Of a stretch of 64,000 bases of DNA, positions 1 to 9,771 are shown in pieces (the first letter of the stretch is position 1; every line of letters starts with the position of its first letter). Location: NCBI RefSeq assembly GCF_009363075.1, contig NZ_CP045293.1, positions 6,839,681-6,903,680 of the forward strand, given 5' to 3'. This DNA comes from Paenibacillus guangzhouensis. GTDB lineage: Bacteria; Bacillota; Bacilli; Paenibacillales; Paenibacillaceae. Both the position numbers and the translations under genes were made by a program. The notes below the pieces were generated by a model, which saw only the letters and a program-made list of their open reading frames with translations, ran no database searches and was not told where the DNA came from.

Positions 1-2
1 AT

Positions 3-3000
3 GTCGATAACCCGAACTCTCGCGAATTAAGCTGGTTGGAGGAGTACAAACCGCAGGTATCCGTTAATAACCGCGAAGCAAAGGATGTATCGATTAATGC
101 GATGACTCCACTTCCAATTCGGCCTGAAGTACAGATTGAACCTGAACCTCATGCAACAGAAATATTGCCAGAAATAATTGAAAAACCTGTCGAAGACATA
201 CAAGAGATCACGCTAGATGATGTAGAACCGCAAGCCGAACCGGAGAAAGAAACGGACACCGAACGTGTGATGGAGGCCCAGCAAGAGAAGGAGCCTGATC
301 CGCAACCTAAGCCGAGGAGAAGCTCAAGTAGTATAACGAACGAAGTTGAAGCGGGACAGCGTGTACAGATGAGAGGGAGATCGAGACGATCAGAATCTCA
401 AGTCGAAGCAAAGACATCTACGCTTCCTCGCGCACCCGAAGAATTAAAGAGCAATCTGGTGCAGCAACCATCACCTCCGCTACAACCACCACCATCACAA
501 CCACCACAACAACAATTGCAAACGCAACACCCAACAGATGATATCGATGATGAGGGGAATAGTCTTTCCCGTCTATTCTCACCGTTTGGGCGGAACAAAG
601 GCGTTGTGTATACGGATGACCTGGTTGATGGAGCCGTAACGAATGAGAAATTGGCTCCGTATTCCATCGACAGTTCCAAATTAAAGAAGGAAAGCATCAC
701 GGCTGACGCCTTGAAGGATTACGCGATTCAGAGTATCAAGATTGCCGACGGTGCGATTAATGCCGCCAAAATTGCACCGGAGTCCATTTCAGGCGAACAC
801 ATGGTTCGTCAATCCATCACCAGCGGCAAAATACGTGACCGCTCGATTACAGGCGAGAAGATCAAAGACGGCAGTATTACTTCGGAGAAATTGGCCGATA
901 AAACCATTGATTCCAATAAAATCGCCGAGGGTTCCATTCAGACCAAACATTTAGCAGATCTTATCATCTCGGGCGATCTGATTCAGAATCAATCGATCAC
1001 ATTCGAGAAAATACGCAGCGGTGCGGTACAGACGGAGAATCTGGCGAATGAAGTGATAGATACATCGAAGCTAAGCGACGGTGCAGTAACGACCGATAAG
1101 CTGCATGATGAAGCGGTGACAGAGAGTAAGATTTTCCCGGGCAGCATCGCCGGTGTTCATTTGAAGGAAGGTGCCGTAACGAAGCGGCATATCGCGAACA
1201 AATCGATCCGTCGCGAACATATTGAAGACGGGCAAATTGTGTCGCAGCATATTCTCCCTCAATCGATTGATTCCACGCATTTGCAGCCGAATTCAGTCAC
1301 CTCTGGACTTCTCGGTTCGGGTGCTGTGGGAAGCAGCCATATTCAGGAGGAAGCGATCAAGCAAGCGCATATCGGAATGAATGAAGTGCAGACGTGGCAT
1401 GTGGCAGATCAGAGTATTACGTCTGCGAAGCTAGCAGATCAATCCGTACCGACAGTAAAAATTGTTGATCATGCCGTGACGACCTCTAAAATCGCAGACC
1501 AGAGCATCATTGCGCAGAAATTAACGGATGAAGTTATTCAAGCCCGTCATATGGCTAAAAATTCGGTGATTTCCGAGAAAATTGCGCAGCTTGCCGTTGA
1601 TTCTAACCACATTAAACCGGAAGCCGTCGGCTCGGAGCACATCCAAGAACATGCCGTGATGGAACAGCACCTGCAGAGCGGCGCCGTTACATCGGATAAA
1701 ATCGTTGCACGGTCCGTGCAATCCGACCACATTCAGCTTCACAGCATTCGAACAGAGCATCTGGCGGATGACTCGGTAACCTATCACAAGATCGCCCCAA
1801 ATAGCGTAATGACGGATACGATCGCAGACGGTTCTGTGACGGAAGCAAAGCTTGCATCTCAGAGTGTTACTTCTGATATTCTGGCAGATGATGCTGTTCA
1901 GACGTTCCATATTGCAGATAAGTCGATTATCTCCTCGACAATCGCTCAGGACGCGATTCAATCTAATCATATTCAAGCCGGTTCGATCGGCAGTGATCAT
2001 CTGCAGCCGTCCTCTGTAGGTCAATCGATGTTAAAGAACGAGGCGGTGACAGCCGACAAAATTGCACCCAATGCGATTCGAGACCGTCACATCGGACCAG
2101 GTATGGTGTTCTCCCACCATCTGGGGGATCATGTGGTTACATCGCTCAAGCTCTCGCCTGAAAGTGTATCGACAGATAAGCTGAATGATCATGCCGTAAC
2201 CACGACCAAACTTGGGAATCAAAGCGTGACATCCGACAAAATTGGGATCGGAGCGGTTGAGACAGCCCATTTAACGAAGGGGGCAGTCAAGTCGGATACG
2301 ATCGCAGATCAAGCGATCCATTCGGAGCATATTCAAGATCAATCGATCGGCACGCAGCACTTACAATTTGATGCCGTTGGCACAGAGCAGGTGCAAGACG
2401 GATCAATTACTTCCGAGAAGCTCACACGACAGAGCATTACGAGCGATAAGATGGCGATCGGTTCGATTGAAGGGCAGCATATTCGCAATCAAGTCATTCA
2501 CAGCAGCCATTTAATGCCCGAGATTATCCAATCGCAGCATTTGAAAGATGAGAGTATCACAGAGAATAAACTCGAAGACGGCAGCGTTACGAGCAATAAG
2601 CTCGCCTTAGAGAGCGTGACGGAAGACCATCTGGCCCGTTACTCCGTATCCCAAGATAAAATCCAAACGGAAGCGATCGCTTCCATGCACCTGCAAGAGC
2701 AATCCATCCATAGCAATCACCTCAGCAATCAATCTGTAGGAGAACGTCATATCCAGTCTGATGCGATCGTAACCGAGATGATTCAGAATCATGCCATAAC
2801 GAGCGACAAAATTGGTGCAAGCGCCATTGAAGGCAAGCATATCGGCCTCGAAGTGGTATCCGGCAAACATCTGCGCGTGGAGTCTGTTCAAGGATATCAT
2901 CTGAAAAAGGGCGTCATTAGCCTATCGCATTTAGGGCAAGATGTGCTGAGTGCAGATTGGATGCCAGACAATAGTATAGATGGCGAAAAAATAAAACCTG

Positions 3001-6000
3001 GTGTCATTGATACAGACCATCTTGCGAACCATGCTGTTACTGGAAGCAAATTAGTATTTAATTCGGTTACATCCGATAAGATCGCACCTGGCGCAGTTCA
3101 ATCCGAACATGTACAGCTGGAGAGTATTCAGAGCAAACATTTGCAGCCTCAAAGCATCCAATCCAGCCATGTTCAGAATGGAGCCATTCAAGCAGAACAT
3201 CTTGCCCAAGGTTCCGTGTTCTCCATGCATATTAAGCAGGAAGCGATTCAGGAAGGGCATTTGCAGACCGGATCGGTGGGTTCGGCACAATTGCAATCGA
3301 GCAGCGTATCGGAATCGAAGCTGGTAGCGGGATCGGTAACAGCCTCGAAAATTGCGCCGGAGTCTATTCATGGGGAGCATTTGGCAAGAGAACTCATTCA
3401 AGCCGAGCATCTAAGTCCATCAAGTATCGGCAGCGTGCATTTACAATCGGAGATTATTGATTCAAGCCATTTGAAGCATGCGGTTGTTTGCTCGGAGCAT
3501 TTAAATGAAGGCGCCATTGTATCGCATCACCTGCGGGAGCAAGTCATTACGGAAGCGCACATTCAGAGCAATGCGATACAAACGGGCATGCTGCAGGACT
3601 ATAGCGTGACACGGAATAAATTGAATGACAGGGTCGTCTCAGGCGATAAAATTGCGCTGAAATCGGTAGCAGCGGGGCATATCGTGGATCAATCAATTCA
3701 ATCCGAGCATTTGAATGAAGGTATCGTTGAAGGGAAGCATATCGGACATTCGCAGATTGCTGCCGAACATTTACAGCCGAATAGCGTTACAGAAGCTCAT
3801 TTGCAGCATGGAATCATTCAAAGCGCGCATCTACAGGATGGCATCGTGACCAGTGAACATTTGCAGGATCATGTGATCCAAACACGCAACTTGCAAGAAG
3901 GATCGGTCACGCGCGATAAGCTCAGTAACGGCTCTGTAGGTCGAGACCAACTGGGTCATAAAGTGGTAACCTCCTCGCATCTAGCATTCGAAGCGGTTGG
4001 TTCGGCACATATGCAACCCCATAGTGTTTCGGCAGCACATTTGCAAGAAAGCATCATTAACAGCAAACACTTGCAGGATAACATCGTGCAGAATGCACAT
4101 TTGCAGGAGGGTTCCGTTCACACCCGTCACTTGGAAGAAGGGGCCGTAACTATTGATAAGATGAGCGTGGGATCGGTTGGCCGGACGCAGCTTGTTGATC
4201 AGGCGGTAACATCGTCGCACTTGGCATTCGAATCCGTCAGCACCGAACATCTGCAACCTCAGAGTGTATCGGGAGCTCATCTGCAAGAAGGGATCATCGA
4301 GCGTATACATTTGCAGCATGGCATCGTGGCGAATGAGCATTTGCAAGACGGCGCGGTTCACACCCGTCACCTGCAGGAAGGTTCGGTGACACGAGATCAG
4401 CTGAGCGATGGTTCTGTAGACAGCAAGCATTTGGTTGATAAAGCGGTAACGTCGTCGCATCTCGCATTTGAAACGATCAGTTCAGAACATTTGCAACACC
4501 AAAGTGTTGCGGCAGTCCATCTGCAAGAAGGCATTGTTCATGACATTCATTTGCAGAAGGGAATCGTGAATAGCAGTCATTTGCAAGAGGGGGCTATCGA
4601 AACCCGCCACTTGCAGGACGGTGCAGTGACGAGAGATCAATTGAGCACGAAATCCGTTGGCGCAGAGCAGCTTGTTGATGAGGCAGTGACCTCAACACAT
4701 CTAGCACCGGGCGCAGTAAGCAGCGCACATCTGCAACCGCAAAGTGTTACAACAGCTCATTTACAAGAAGATATTGTCCAGAGCGCACATTTGCAGAATA
4801 ATATCGTGGGCAAGGAGCATTTACAGGAACATTCGGTTCAGACGCGGAACTTGCAAAATGGGGCGGTTACCCGTGAGAAATTGAGTGATGGATCGGTAGG
4901 TCAGGAACAGCTGGTTCCTCATGCCGTAACGTCTTTGCATTTGACACCAGGATCCGTTAGCTCCGAACATCTCCAGCCGCATAGCATTACAGAATCGCAT
5001 CTAACCGAAGGGATAATTCAGAGCGCACATTTGCAGCATGGTATCGTGACCAGTGGGCATTTACAAGATAACGCTATCCAAACGCAGAACTTGCAAGACG
5101 GAGCGATTACACGCGATAAGCTAAGCGATGGATCCGTCGGTCGGGAACAGCTCTTGAGCAAATCTGTAACTTCCTCGCATTTGGCGCTAGAATCCATCCG
5201 CTCCGAACATCTGCAACCTTTCAGCGTATCCGGATCCCATTTACAAGAAGGTATCGTTCAAGGTACGCACTTACAGGAAGATATCGTAGGTAGTGAGCAT
5301 TTGCAGGAAGGCAGTATTGCGTCTCGGCACTTGCAAGAGGGATCGGTAACACGTGATAAGCTCAGCGACGGTTCTGTAGGCAGCGAGCAACTGGTTGATA
5401 ACGCGGTAAAGTCGTCACATCTGGCCTTAGGGGCAATAAATTCAGAACATTTGCAACCGAACAGCGTTGCGAGAGCTCATCTGCAAGAAGGCATCGTCCA
5501 GAGCATGCATTTGCAGACGAACATCGTGAATAGCAGACATGTGCAAGAAGGATCCATTGGAACTCGGCATTTGCAAGCAGGTGCGGTTACGCAAGATCGA
5601 ATGAGTGTTCAATCTGTGGGCAGCGAGCAAATCATTGATAAAGCAATAACCTCCTCACATCTAGCTCCGGGCGCAGTAAGCAGCGCACATCTGCAACCGC
5701 AAAGTGTTACAACAGCCCATTTGCAAGAAGATATTGTAGAGAGCGCACATTTGCAGAATCATATCGTGGGCAGCAAGCATTTGCAAGAACACTCGGTTCA
5801 GACGCGAAACTTGCAAGATGGAGCGGTCACCCGTGAGAAATTGAGTGATGGATCGGTAGGTCAGGAACAGCTGGTGCATCATGCTGTAACATCTTTGCAT
5901 TTGACACCAGGATCCGTTAGTTCCGAACATCTGCAGTCGCATAGCATTACAGAATCGCATCTAGCCGAAGGCATTATTCAGAGCGCACATTTGCAGCATG

Positions 6001-9000
6001 GTATCGTGACCAACGAGCATTTACAAGATGACGCGATTCAAACGCAGAACTTGCAAGACGGGGCGGTCACGCGCGATAAGTTAAGCGATGGATCCGTCGG
6101 TCGGGAACAGCTCATAAGCAAATCTGTAACTTCCTCGCATTTGGCGTTCGATTCGATCCGATCCGAACATCTGCAACCATTTAGTGTATCTGGAACCCAT
6201 TTACAGGAAGGTATCATTCAAAGCACGCATTTACAGAAAGATATCTTAGCCAGTGAACATTTGCAGGAAGGCAGTATTGCGTCCAGGCACTTGCAAGAGG
6301 GATCGGTAACACGTGGTAAGCTGAGCGACGGTTCTGTAGGCAGCGAACAACTGGTTGATAACGCGGTAACGTCGTCACATCTGGCCTTAGGAGCAATAAG
6401 TTCAGAACATTTGCAACCGAACAGCGTTTCGAGAGCTCATCTGCAAGAAGGCATTATCCAAGGCATACATTTACAGACTAGCATCGTGAATAGCAGACAT
6501 GTGCAAGATGGATCCATCGAAACCCGGCATTTACAAGCAGGTGTGGTTACGCAAGATCGAATGAGTGTTCAATCCGTGGGCAGCGAGCAGATCGTTGATG
6601 GAGCAGTAACTTCCTCACATCTAGCACTAGGCGCAGTAAGCAGCGCACATCTTGAGCCGCATAGTATTACAACAGCCCATTTGCAAGAAGATATTGTAGA
6701 GAGCGCACATTTGCAGAATCATATCGTGGGCAGCGAGCATTTGCAAGAACATTCGGTTCAGACGCGGAACTTGCAAGATGGGGCGGTCACCCGTGAGAAA
6801 TTGAGTGATGGATCGGTAGGTCAGGAACAGTTGGTTCATCATGCTGTAACATCTTTGCATTTGACACCAGGATCCGTTAGCTCCGAACATCTCCAGCCGC
6901 ATAGCATTACAGAATCGCATCTAGCAGCAGGGGTTATTCAGAGCGCTCATTTGCAGCATGGTATCGTGACCAACGAGCATTTACAAGATGACGCGATTCA
7001 AACGCAGAACTTGCAAGACGGAGCGGTCACACGCGATAAGTTAAGCGATGGATCCGTCGGCCGGGAACAACTCATGAGCAAATCCGTAACTTCTTTGCAT
7101 TTGGCGTTCGATTCGATCCGATCCGAACATCTACAACCCTCTAGTATATCCGGAACCCATTTACAAGAAGGTATCGTTCAAAGCACGCATTTACAGAAAG
7201 ATATCTTAACCAGTGAACATTTGCAGGAAGGCAGTATTGCGTCCCGGCACTTGCAAGAAGGATCGGTAACACGTGATAAGCTCAGCGATGGTTCTGTAGG
7301 CAGCGAACAACTGGTTGATAACGCGGTAACGGCGTCACATCTGGCCCTAGGAGCAATAAGTTCAGATCATTTGCAACCGAACAGCGTTTCGAGAGCTCAT
7401 CTGCAAGAAGGCATTATCCAGAGCCAGCATTTACAGAATCATATCGTGAGCATGGAGCATCTGCAGAATCATATTGTGGGCAGCGAGCATTTACAGGAAC
7501 ATTCGGTTCAAACGCAGAACTTGCAAGATGGGGCGGTTACACGTGAGAAGTTGAGTGATGGATCGGTAGGTCAGGAACAGTTGGTTCAACATGCCGTAAC
7601 GTCTTTGCATTTGACACCAGGATCCGTTAGTTCCGAACATCTCCAGCCGCATAGCATTACAGAATCGCATCTAGCAGCAGGGATTATTCAGGGCGCACAT
7701 TTGCAGCATGGTGTCGTGACCAGTGGGCATTTACAAGATAACGCTATCCAAACGAAGAACTTGGAAGACGGAGCGGTTACACGCGATAAGCTAAGCGATG
7801 GATCCGTCGGCCGGGAACAGCTCATGAGCAAATCCGTAACTTCTTCGCATTTGGCGCTCGAATCGATCCGATCCGAACATCTGCAACCATTTAGTGTATC
7901 TGGAACCCATTTACAAGAAGGTATCGTTCAAAGCACGCATTTACAGAAAGATATCTTAACCAGTGAACATTTGCAGGAAGGTAGTATTGCGTCCCGGCAC
8001 TTGCAAGAGGGATCGGTAACACGTGATAAGCTCAGCGATGGTTCTGTAGGCAGCGAACAACTGGTTGATAACGCGGTAACGGCGTCACATCTGGCCCTAG
8101 GAGCAATAAGTTCAGATCATTTGCAACCGAACAGCGTTTCGAGAACTCATCTGCAAGAAGGCATTATTCAAGGCATACATTTACAGACTAGCATCGTGAA
8201 TAGCAGACATGTGCAAGATGGATCCATCGAAACCCGGCATTTACAAGCAGGTGCGGTTACGCAAGATCGAATGAGTGTTCAATCCGTGGGCAGCGAGCAG
8301 ATCGTTGATGGAGCAGTAACTTCCTCACATCTAGCATTAGGCGCAGTAAGCAGCGCACATCTTGAGCCGCATAGTATTACAGCAGCCCATTTGCAAGAAC
8401 ATTCGGTTCAGACGCGGAACTTGCAAGATGGGGCGGTTACACGTGAGAAGCTCAGCGCGAGTTCCGTAGGTAGTGAACATCTCGTTGACAGAGCGGTAAC
8501 GTCGGCCCACTTAGACTTTGGAACGGTTAGTTCCGAACATCTGCAAGCCATGAGCATCTCGGGCACGCATTTGCAAGATGACATCGTCCGAAGTTCGCAT
8601 TTACGAAATCGTATCGTGAGCCATGAACATTTGCAGGAACATGCCGTGCACACTCAGAACTTGCAAGATGGAGCGGTTACCCGGAATAAGTTAAGCAATG
8701 AATCGGTAGGCAGCGAGCAGCTCGTTGATCATGCAGTGACCTCTTCCCATCTGGCAGAGGGTGCCGTCAGATCCGAACACATCGGGCATGCCGCGATTAC
8801 GATAGATCATTTGCAGCAGGGAATCATCACGCAACTTCAAGATATCAGTCTCAGCACGCTGGAGCTGCGAGAAGGCAGCGTATCGAATGAAATCTTGCGT
8901 GACGGCGCTGTGACAGCGAATAAAATTGCTGCCCACGCAATCAGCTCTTCGCATCTCATTGGAAGCTCCATTCAATCCGAGCATATTGGAAGCGGTCAGG

Positions 9001-9578
9001 TCGAAGCAGCGCATATTCAAGAACATGCCATCCAAGCGGCCCATCTAAGCCCGGGGATTGTCGATCAGACCCATATCGCAGAGCAGAGCATTGACGAAAC
9101 CCATTTGAGAGAAGCTTCTGTGTTAGGCCGTCATATTGGGGATGATGAGATTGCGACGGATCATCTTCGCTCTCAATCAATTGTATCTCGCCATATTCAG
9201 CCTTCGTCGATTCTTTCCTGGCATTTGGGGCCGAACAGTATTGGCGGAGAGAAGCTTCAGGATCATTCCATTACACCTCAAAAATTATCCTTCCAGCCGG
9301 TGCAAACCACCGCTTCGCAGCAGTCTACCATACAGCAATTCGGAATGACGCCGTTCTCCTTCAATTTGCTTGACGAGAAGCTGGAAGTGACGATTCCTTT
9401 TGAAGAGAGCTTCGCAAATACCGATTATGTCATTGTAGCGATGACGAACCAATCTTCTTGTTATGTATCTTTGAAATTGAAAAATGAACAATTTGCAGTT
9501 GTCGATGTGGTACGCAACCGATTTACACCGGAACCAAACGGGATCATATCTTGGATAGCCATGGGTCCAAAAGGATAA
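3..9578 (+). CDS. Giant decapeptide-repeat surface protein with WIAG-type C-terminal tail (5' end outside window)
   Basis: The reading frame is open from base 3 to the stop at 9576-9578. The first possible start inside the window (TTG at 36) has no ribosome binding site, so the true start is upstream. Visible order: about 200 residues rich in Glu, Pro and Gln (including a PPLQPPPSQPPQQQ stretch), likely disordered; about 289 tandem 10-residue units from base 633 to 9296; then a C-terminal domain of roughly 90 residues ending GIISWIAMGPKG, resembling the WIAG-tail domain known from Paenibacillus repeat proteins. The unit consensus is [SA][VI]xxx[HK][LI]xxG. Early units use K-I/L-A-D and the central ones H-L-Q-E/P. 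Short regular hydrophobic repeats of this kind occur in phage tail and surface fibres and suggest a beta-solenoid or fibre. There are no transmembrane segments and essentially no Cys in the array. Many Ser/Thr and the glycosyltransferase neighbours suggest it may be a glycosylated spore-surface fibre; this is inference. Confidence 0.8.
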   Translation, partial: VDNPNSRELSWLEEYKPQVSVNNREAKDVSINAMTPLPIRPEVQIEPEPHATEILPEIIEKPVEDIQEITLDDVEPQAEPEKETDTERVMEAQQEKEPDPQPKPRRSSSSITNEVEAGQRVQMRGRSRRSESQVEAKTSTLPRAPEELKSNLVQQPSPPLQPPPSQPPQQQLQTQHPTDDIDDEGNSLSRLFSPFGRNKGVVYTDDLVDGAVTNEKLAPYSIDSSKLKKESITADALKDYAIQSIKIADGAINAAKIAPESISGEHMVRQSITSGKIRDRSITGEKIKDGSITSEKLADKTIDSNKIAEGSIQTKHLADLIISGDLIQNQSITFEKIRSGAVQTENLANEVIDTSKLSDGAVTTDKLHDEAVTESKIFPGSIAGVHLKEGAVTKRHIANKSIRREHIEDGQIVSQHILPQSIDSTHLQPNSVTSGLLGSGAVGSSHIQEEAIKQAHIGMNEVQTWHVADQSITSAKLADQSVPTVKIVDHAVTTSKIADQSIIAQKLTDEVIQARHMAKNSVISEKIAQLAVDSNHIKPEAVGSEHIQEHAVMEQHLQSGAVTSDKIVARSVQSDHIQLHSIRTEHLADDSVTYHKIAPNSVMTDTIADGSVTEAKLASQSVTSDILADDAVQTFHIADKSIISSTIAQDAIQSNHIQAGSIGSDHLQPSSVGQSMLKNEAVTADKIAPNAIRDRHIGPGMVFSHHLGDHVVTSLKLSPESVSTDKLNDHAVTTTKLGNQSVTSDKIGIGAVETAHLTKGAVKSDTIADQAIHSEHIQDQSIGTQHLQFDAVGTEQVQDGSITSEKLTRQSITSDKMAIGSIEGQHIRNQVIHSSHLMPEIIQSQHLKDESITENKLEDGSVTSNKLALESVTEDHLARYSVSQDKIQTEAIASMHLQEQSIHSNHLSNQSVGERHIQSDAIVTEMIQNHAITSDKIGASAIEGKHIGLEVVSGKHLRVESVQGYHLKKGVISLSHLGQDVLSADWMPDNSIDGEKIKPGVIDTDHLANHAVTGSKLVFNSVTSDKIAPGAVQSEHVQLESIQSKHLQPQSIQSSHVQNGAIQAEHLAQGSVFSMHIKQEAIQEGHLQTGSVGSAQLQSSSVSESKLVAGSVTASKIAPESIHGEHLARELIQAEHLSPSSIGSVHLQSEIIDSSHLKHAVVCSEHLNEGAIVSHHLREQVITEAHIQSNAIQTGMLQDYSVTRNKLNDRVVSGDKIALKSVAAGHIVDQSIQSEHLNEGIVEGKHIGHSQIAAEHLQPNSVTEAHLQHGIIQSAHLQDGIVTSEHLQDHVIQTRNLQEGSVTRDKLSNGSVGRDQLGHKVVTSSHLAFEAVGSAHMQPHSVSAAHLQESIINSKHLQDNIVQNAHLQEGSVHTRHLEEGAVTIDKMSVGSVGRTQLVDQAVTSSHLAFESVSTEHLQPQSVSGAHLQEGIIERIHLQHGIVANEHLQDGAVHTRHLQEGSVTRDQLSDGSVDSKHLVDKAVTSSHLAFETISSEHLQHQSVAAVHLQEGIVHDIHLQKGIVNSSHLQEGAIETRHLQDGAVTRDQLSTKSVGAEQLVDEAVTSTHLAPGAVSSAHLQPQSVTTAHLQEDIVQSAHLQNNIVGKEHLQEHSVQTRNLQNGAVTREKLSDGSVGQEQLVPHAVTSLHLTPGSVSSEHLQPHSITESHLTEGIIQSAHLQHGIVTSGHLQDNAIQTQNLQDGAITRDKLSDGSVGREQLLSKSVTSSHLALESIRSEHLQPFSVSGSHLQEGIVQGTHLQEDIVGSEHLQEGSIASRHLQEGSVTRDKLSDGSVGSEQLVDNAVKSSHLALGAINSEHLQPNSVARAHLQEGIVQSMHLQTNIVNSRHVQEGSIGTRHLQAGAVTQDRMSVQSVGSEQIIDKAITSSHLAPGAVSSAHLQPQSVTTAHLQEDIVESAHLQNHIVGSKHLQEHSVQTRNLQDGAVTREKLSDGSVGQEQLVHHAVTSLHLTPGSVSSEHLQSHSITESHLAEGIIQSAHLQHGIVTNEHLQDDAIQTQNLQDGAVTRDKLSDGSVGREQLISKSVTSSHLAFDSIRSEHLQPFSVSGTHLQEGIIQSTHLQKDILASEHLQEGSIASRHLQEGSVTRGKLSDGSVGSEQLVDNAVTSSHLALGAISSEHLQPNSVSRAHLQEGIIQGIHLQTSIVNSRHVQDGSIETRHLQAGVVTQDRMSVQSVGSEQIVDGAVTSSHLALGAVSSAHLEPHSITTAHLQEDIVESAHLQNHIVGSEHLQEHSVQTRNLQDGAVTREKLSDGSVGQEQLVHHAVTSLHLTPGSVSSEHLQPHSITESHLAAGVIQSAHLQHGIVTNEHLQDDAIQTQNLQDGAVTRDKLSDGSVGREQLMSKSVTSLHLAFDSIRSEHLQPSSISGTHLQEGIVQSTHLQKDILTSEHLQEGSIASRHLQEGSVTRDKLSDGSVGSEQLVDNAVTASHLALGAISSDHLQPNSVSRAHLQEGIIQSQHLQNHIVSMEHLQNHIVGSEHLQEHSVQTQNLQDGAVTREKLSDGSVGQEQLVQHAVTSLHLTPGSVSSEHLQPHSITESHLAAGIIQGAHLQHGVVTSGHLQDNAIQTKNLEDGAVTRDKLSDGSVGREQLMSKSVTSSHLALESIRSEHLQPFSVSGTHLQEGIVQSTHLQKDILTSEHLQEGSIASRHLQEGSVTRDKLSDGSVGSEQLVDNAVTASHLALGAISSDHLQPNSVSRTHLQEGIIQGIHLQTSIVNSRHVQDGSIETRHLQAGAVTQDRMSVQSVGSEQIVDGAVTSSHLALGAVSSAHLEPHSITAAHLQEHSVQTRNLQDGAVTREKLSASSVGSEHLVDRAVTSAHLDFGTVSSEHLQAMSISGTHLQDDIVRSSHLRNRIVSHEHLQEHAVHTQNLQDGAVTRNKLSNESVGSEQLVDHAVTSSHLAEGAVRSEHIGHAAITIDHLQQGIITQLQDISLSTLELREGSVSNEILRDGAVTANKIAAHAISSSHLIGSSIQSEHIGSGQVEAAHIQEHAIQAAHLSPGIVDQTHIAEQSIDETHLREASVLGRHIGDDEIATDHLRSQSIVSRHIQPSSILSWHLGPNSIGGEKLQDHSITPQKLSFQPVQTTASQQSTIQQFGMTPFSFNLLDEKLEVTIPFEESFANTDYVIVAMTNQSSCYVSLKLKNEQFAVVDVVRNRFTPEPNGIISWIAMGPKG
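633..9296 (+). repeat. Tandem 30-bp (decapeptide) array with 240-bp and 960-bp higher-order periods
   Basis: Units of exactly ten codons run from the Ala codon at 633 to about 9296. The span is 6 bases short of a whole number of units, explained by one shortened pair near 8820-8875 (IITQLQDISL followed by STLELREG). In the centre, eight decapeptides form an 80-residue module and four modules form a 960-bp period. The same anchor sequence occurs at 4701, 5661 and 6621, and a second anchor at 4891, 5851 and 6811. The next copies are shifted to 7561 and 8331, which fits loss of 210 bp (seven decapeptides) from one copy. The flanking repeats are more divergent. Confidence 0.9.
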
Positions 9579-9585
9579 AGACAGC

Positions 9586-9617
9586 AAGACGCGAGTGAGT
9601 TCACTCGCGTCTTTTCG
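9586..9617 (+). terminator. Rho-independent terminator after the giant repeat gene
   Basis: A perfect 13-bp inverted repeat (AAGACGCGAGTGA and its complement) with a 2-base centre, followed by TTCG. It lies eight bases after the stop codon and separates the giant gene from the glycosyltransferase run. Confidence 0.85.
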
Positions 9618-9771
9618 TGCGAGGATATTCGAATGGCAAGGAAAGGCGGGGGTTCTCCCATCAGCATCAGTACAACTGCCGTTACATAAACCAATGCACA
9701 ACATAAAATGTCTTGTGTATAGGTCAAGGATAGTACAAGGGACTCTTCTCTCCATAGGAGGTGAATCGACT

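Noticed and set aside
1521..2024. Long antisense open frames under the giant gene (also 3981-4460, 5661-5960, 6627-6920, 8691-9044)
   Set aside because: They arise because the 30-bp repeat has no stop in the antisense frame. The proteins are repetitive mirrors with no ribosome binding sites.
633..9296. CRISPR array suggested by regular 30-bp repeats
   Set aside because: The repeats are contiguous and in frame, vary by codon, have no spacers, and lie within a coding frame of over 3000 codons.
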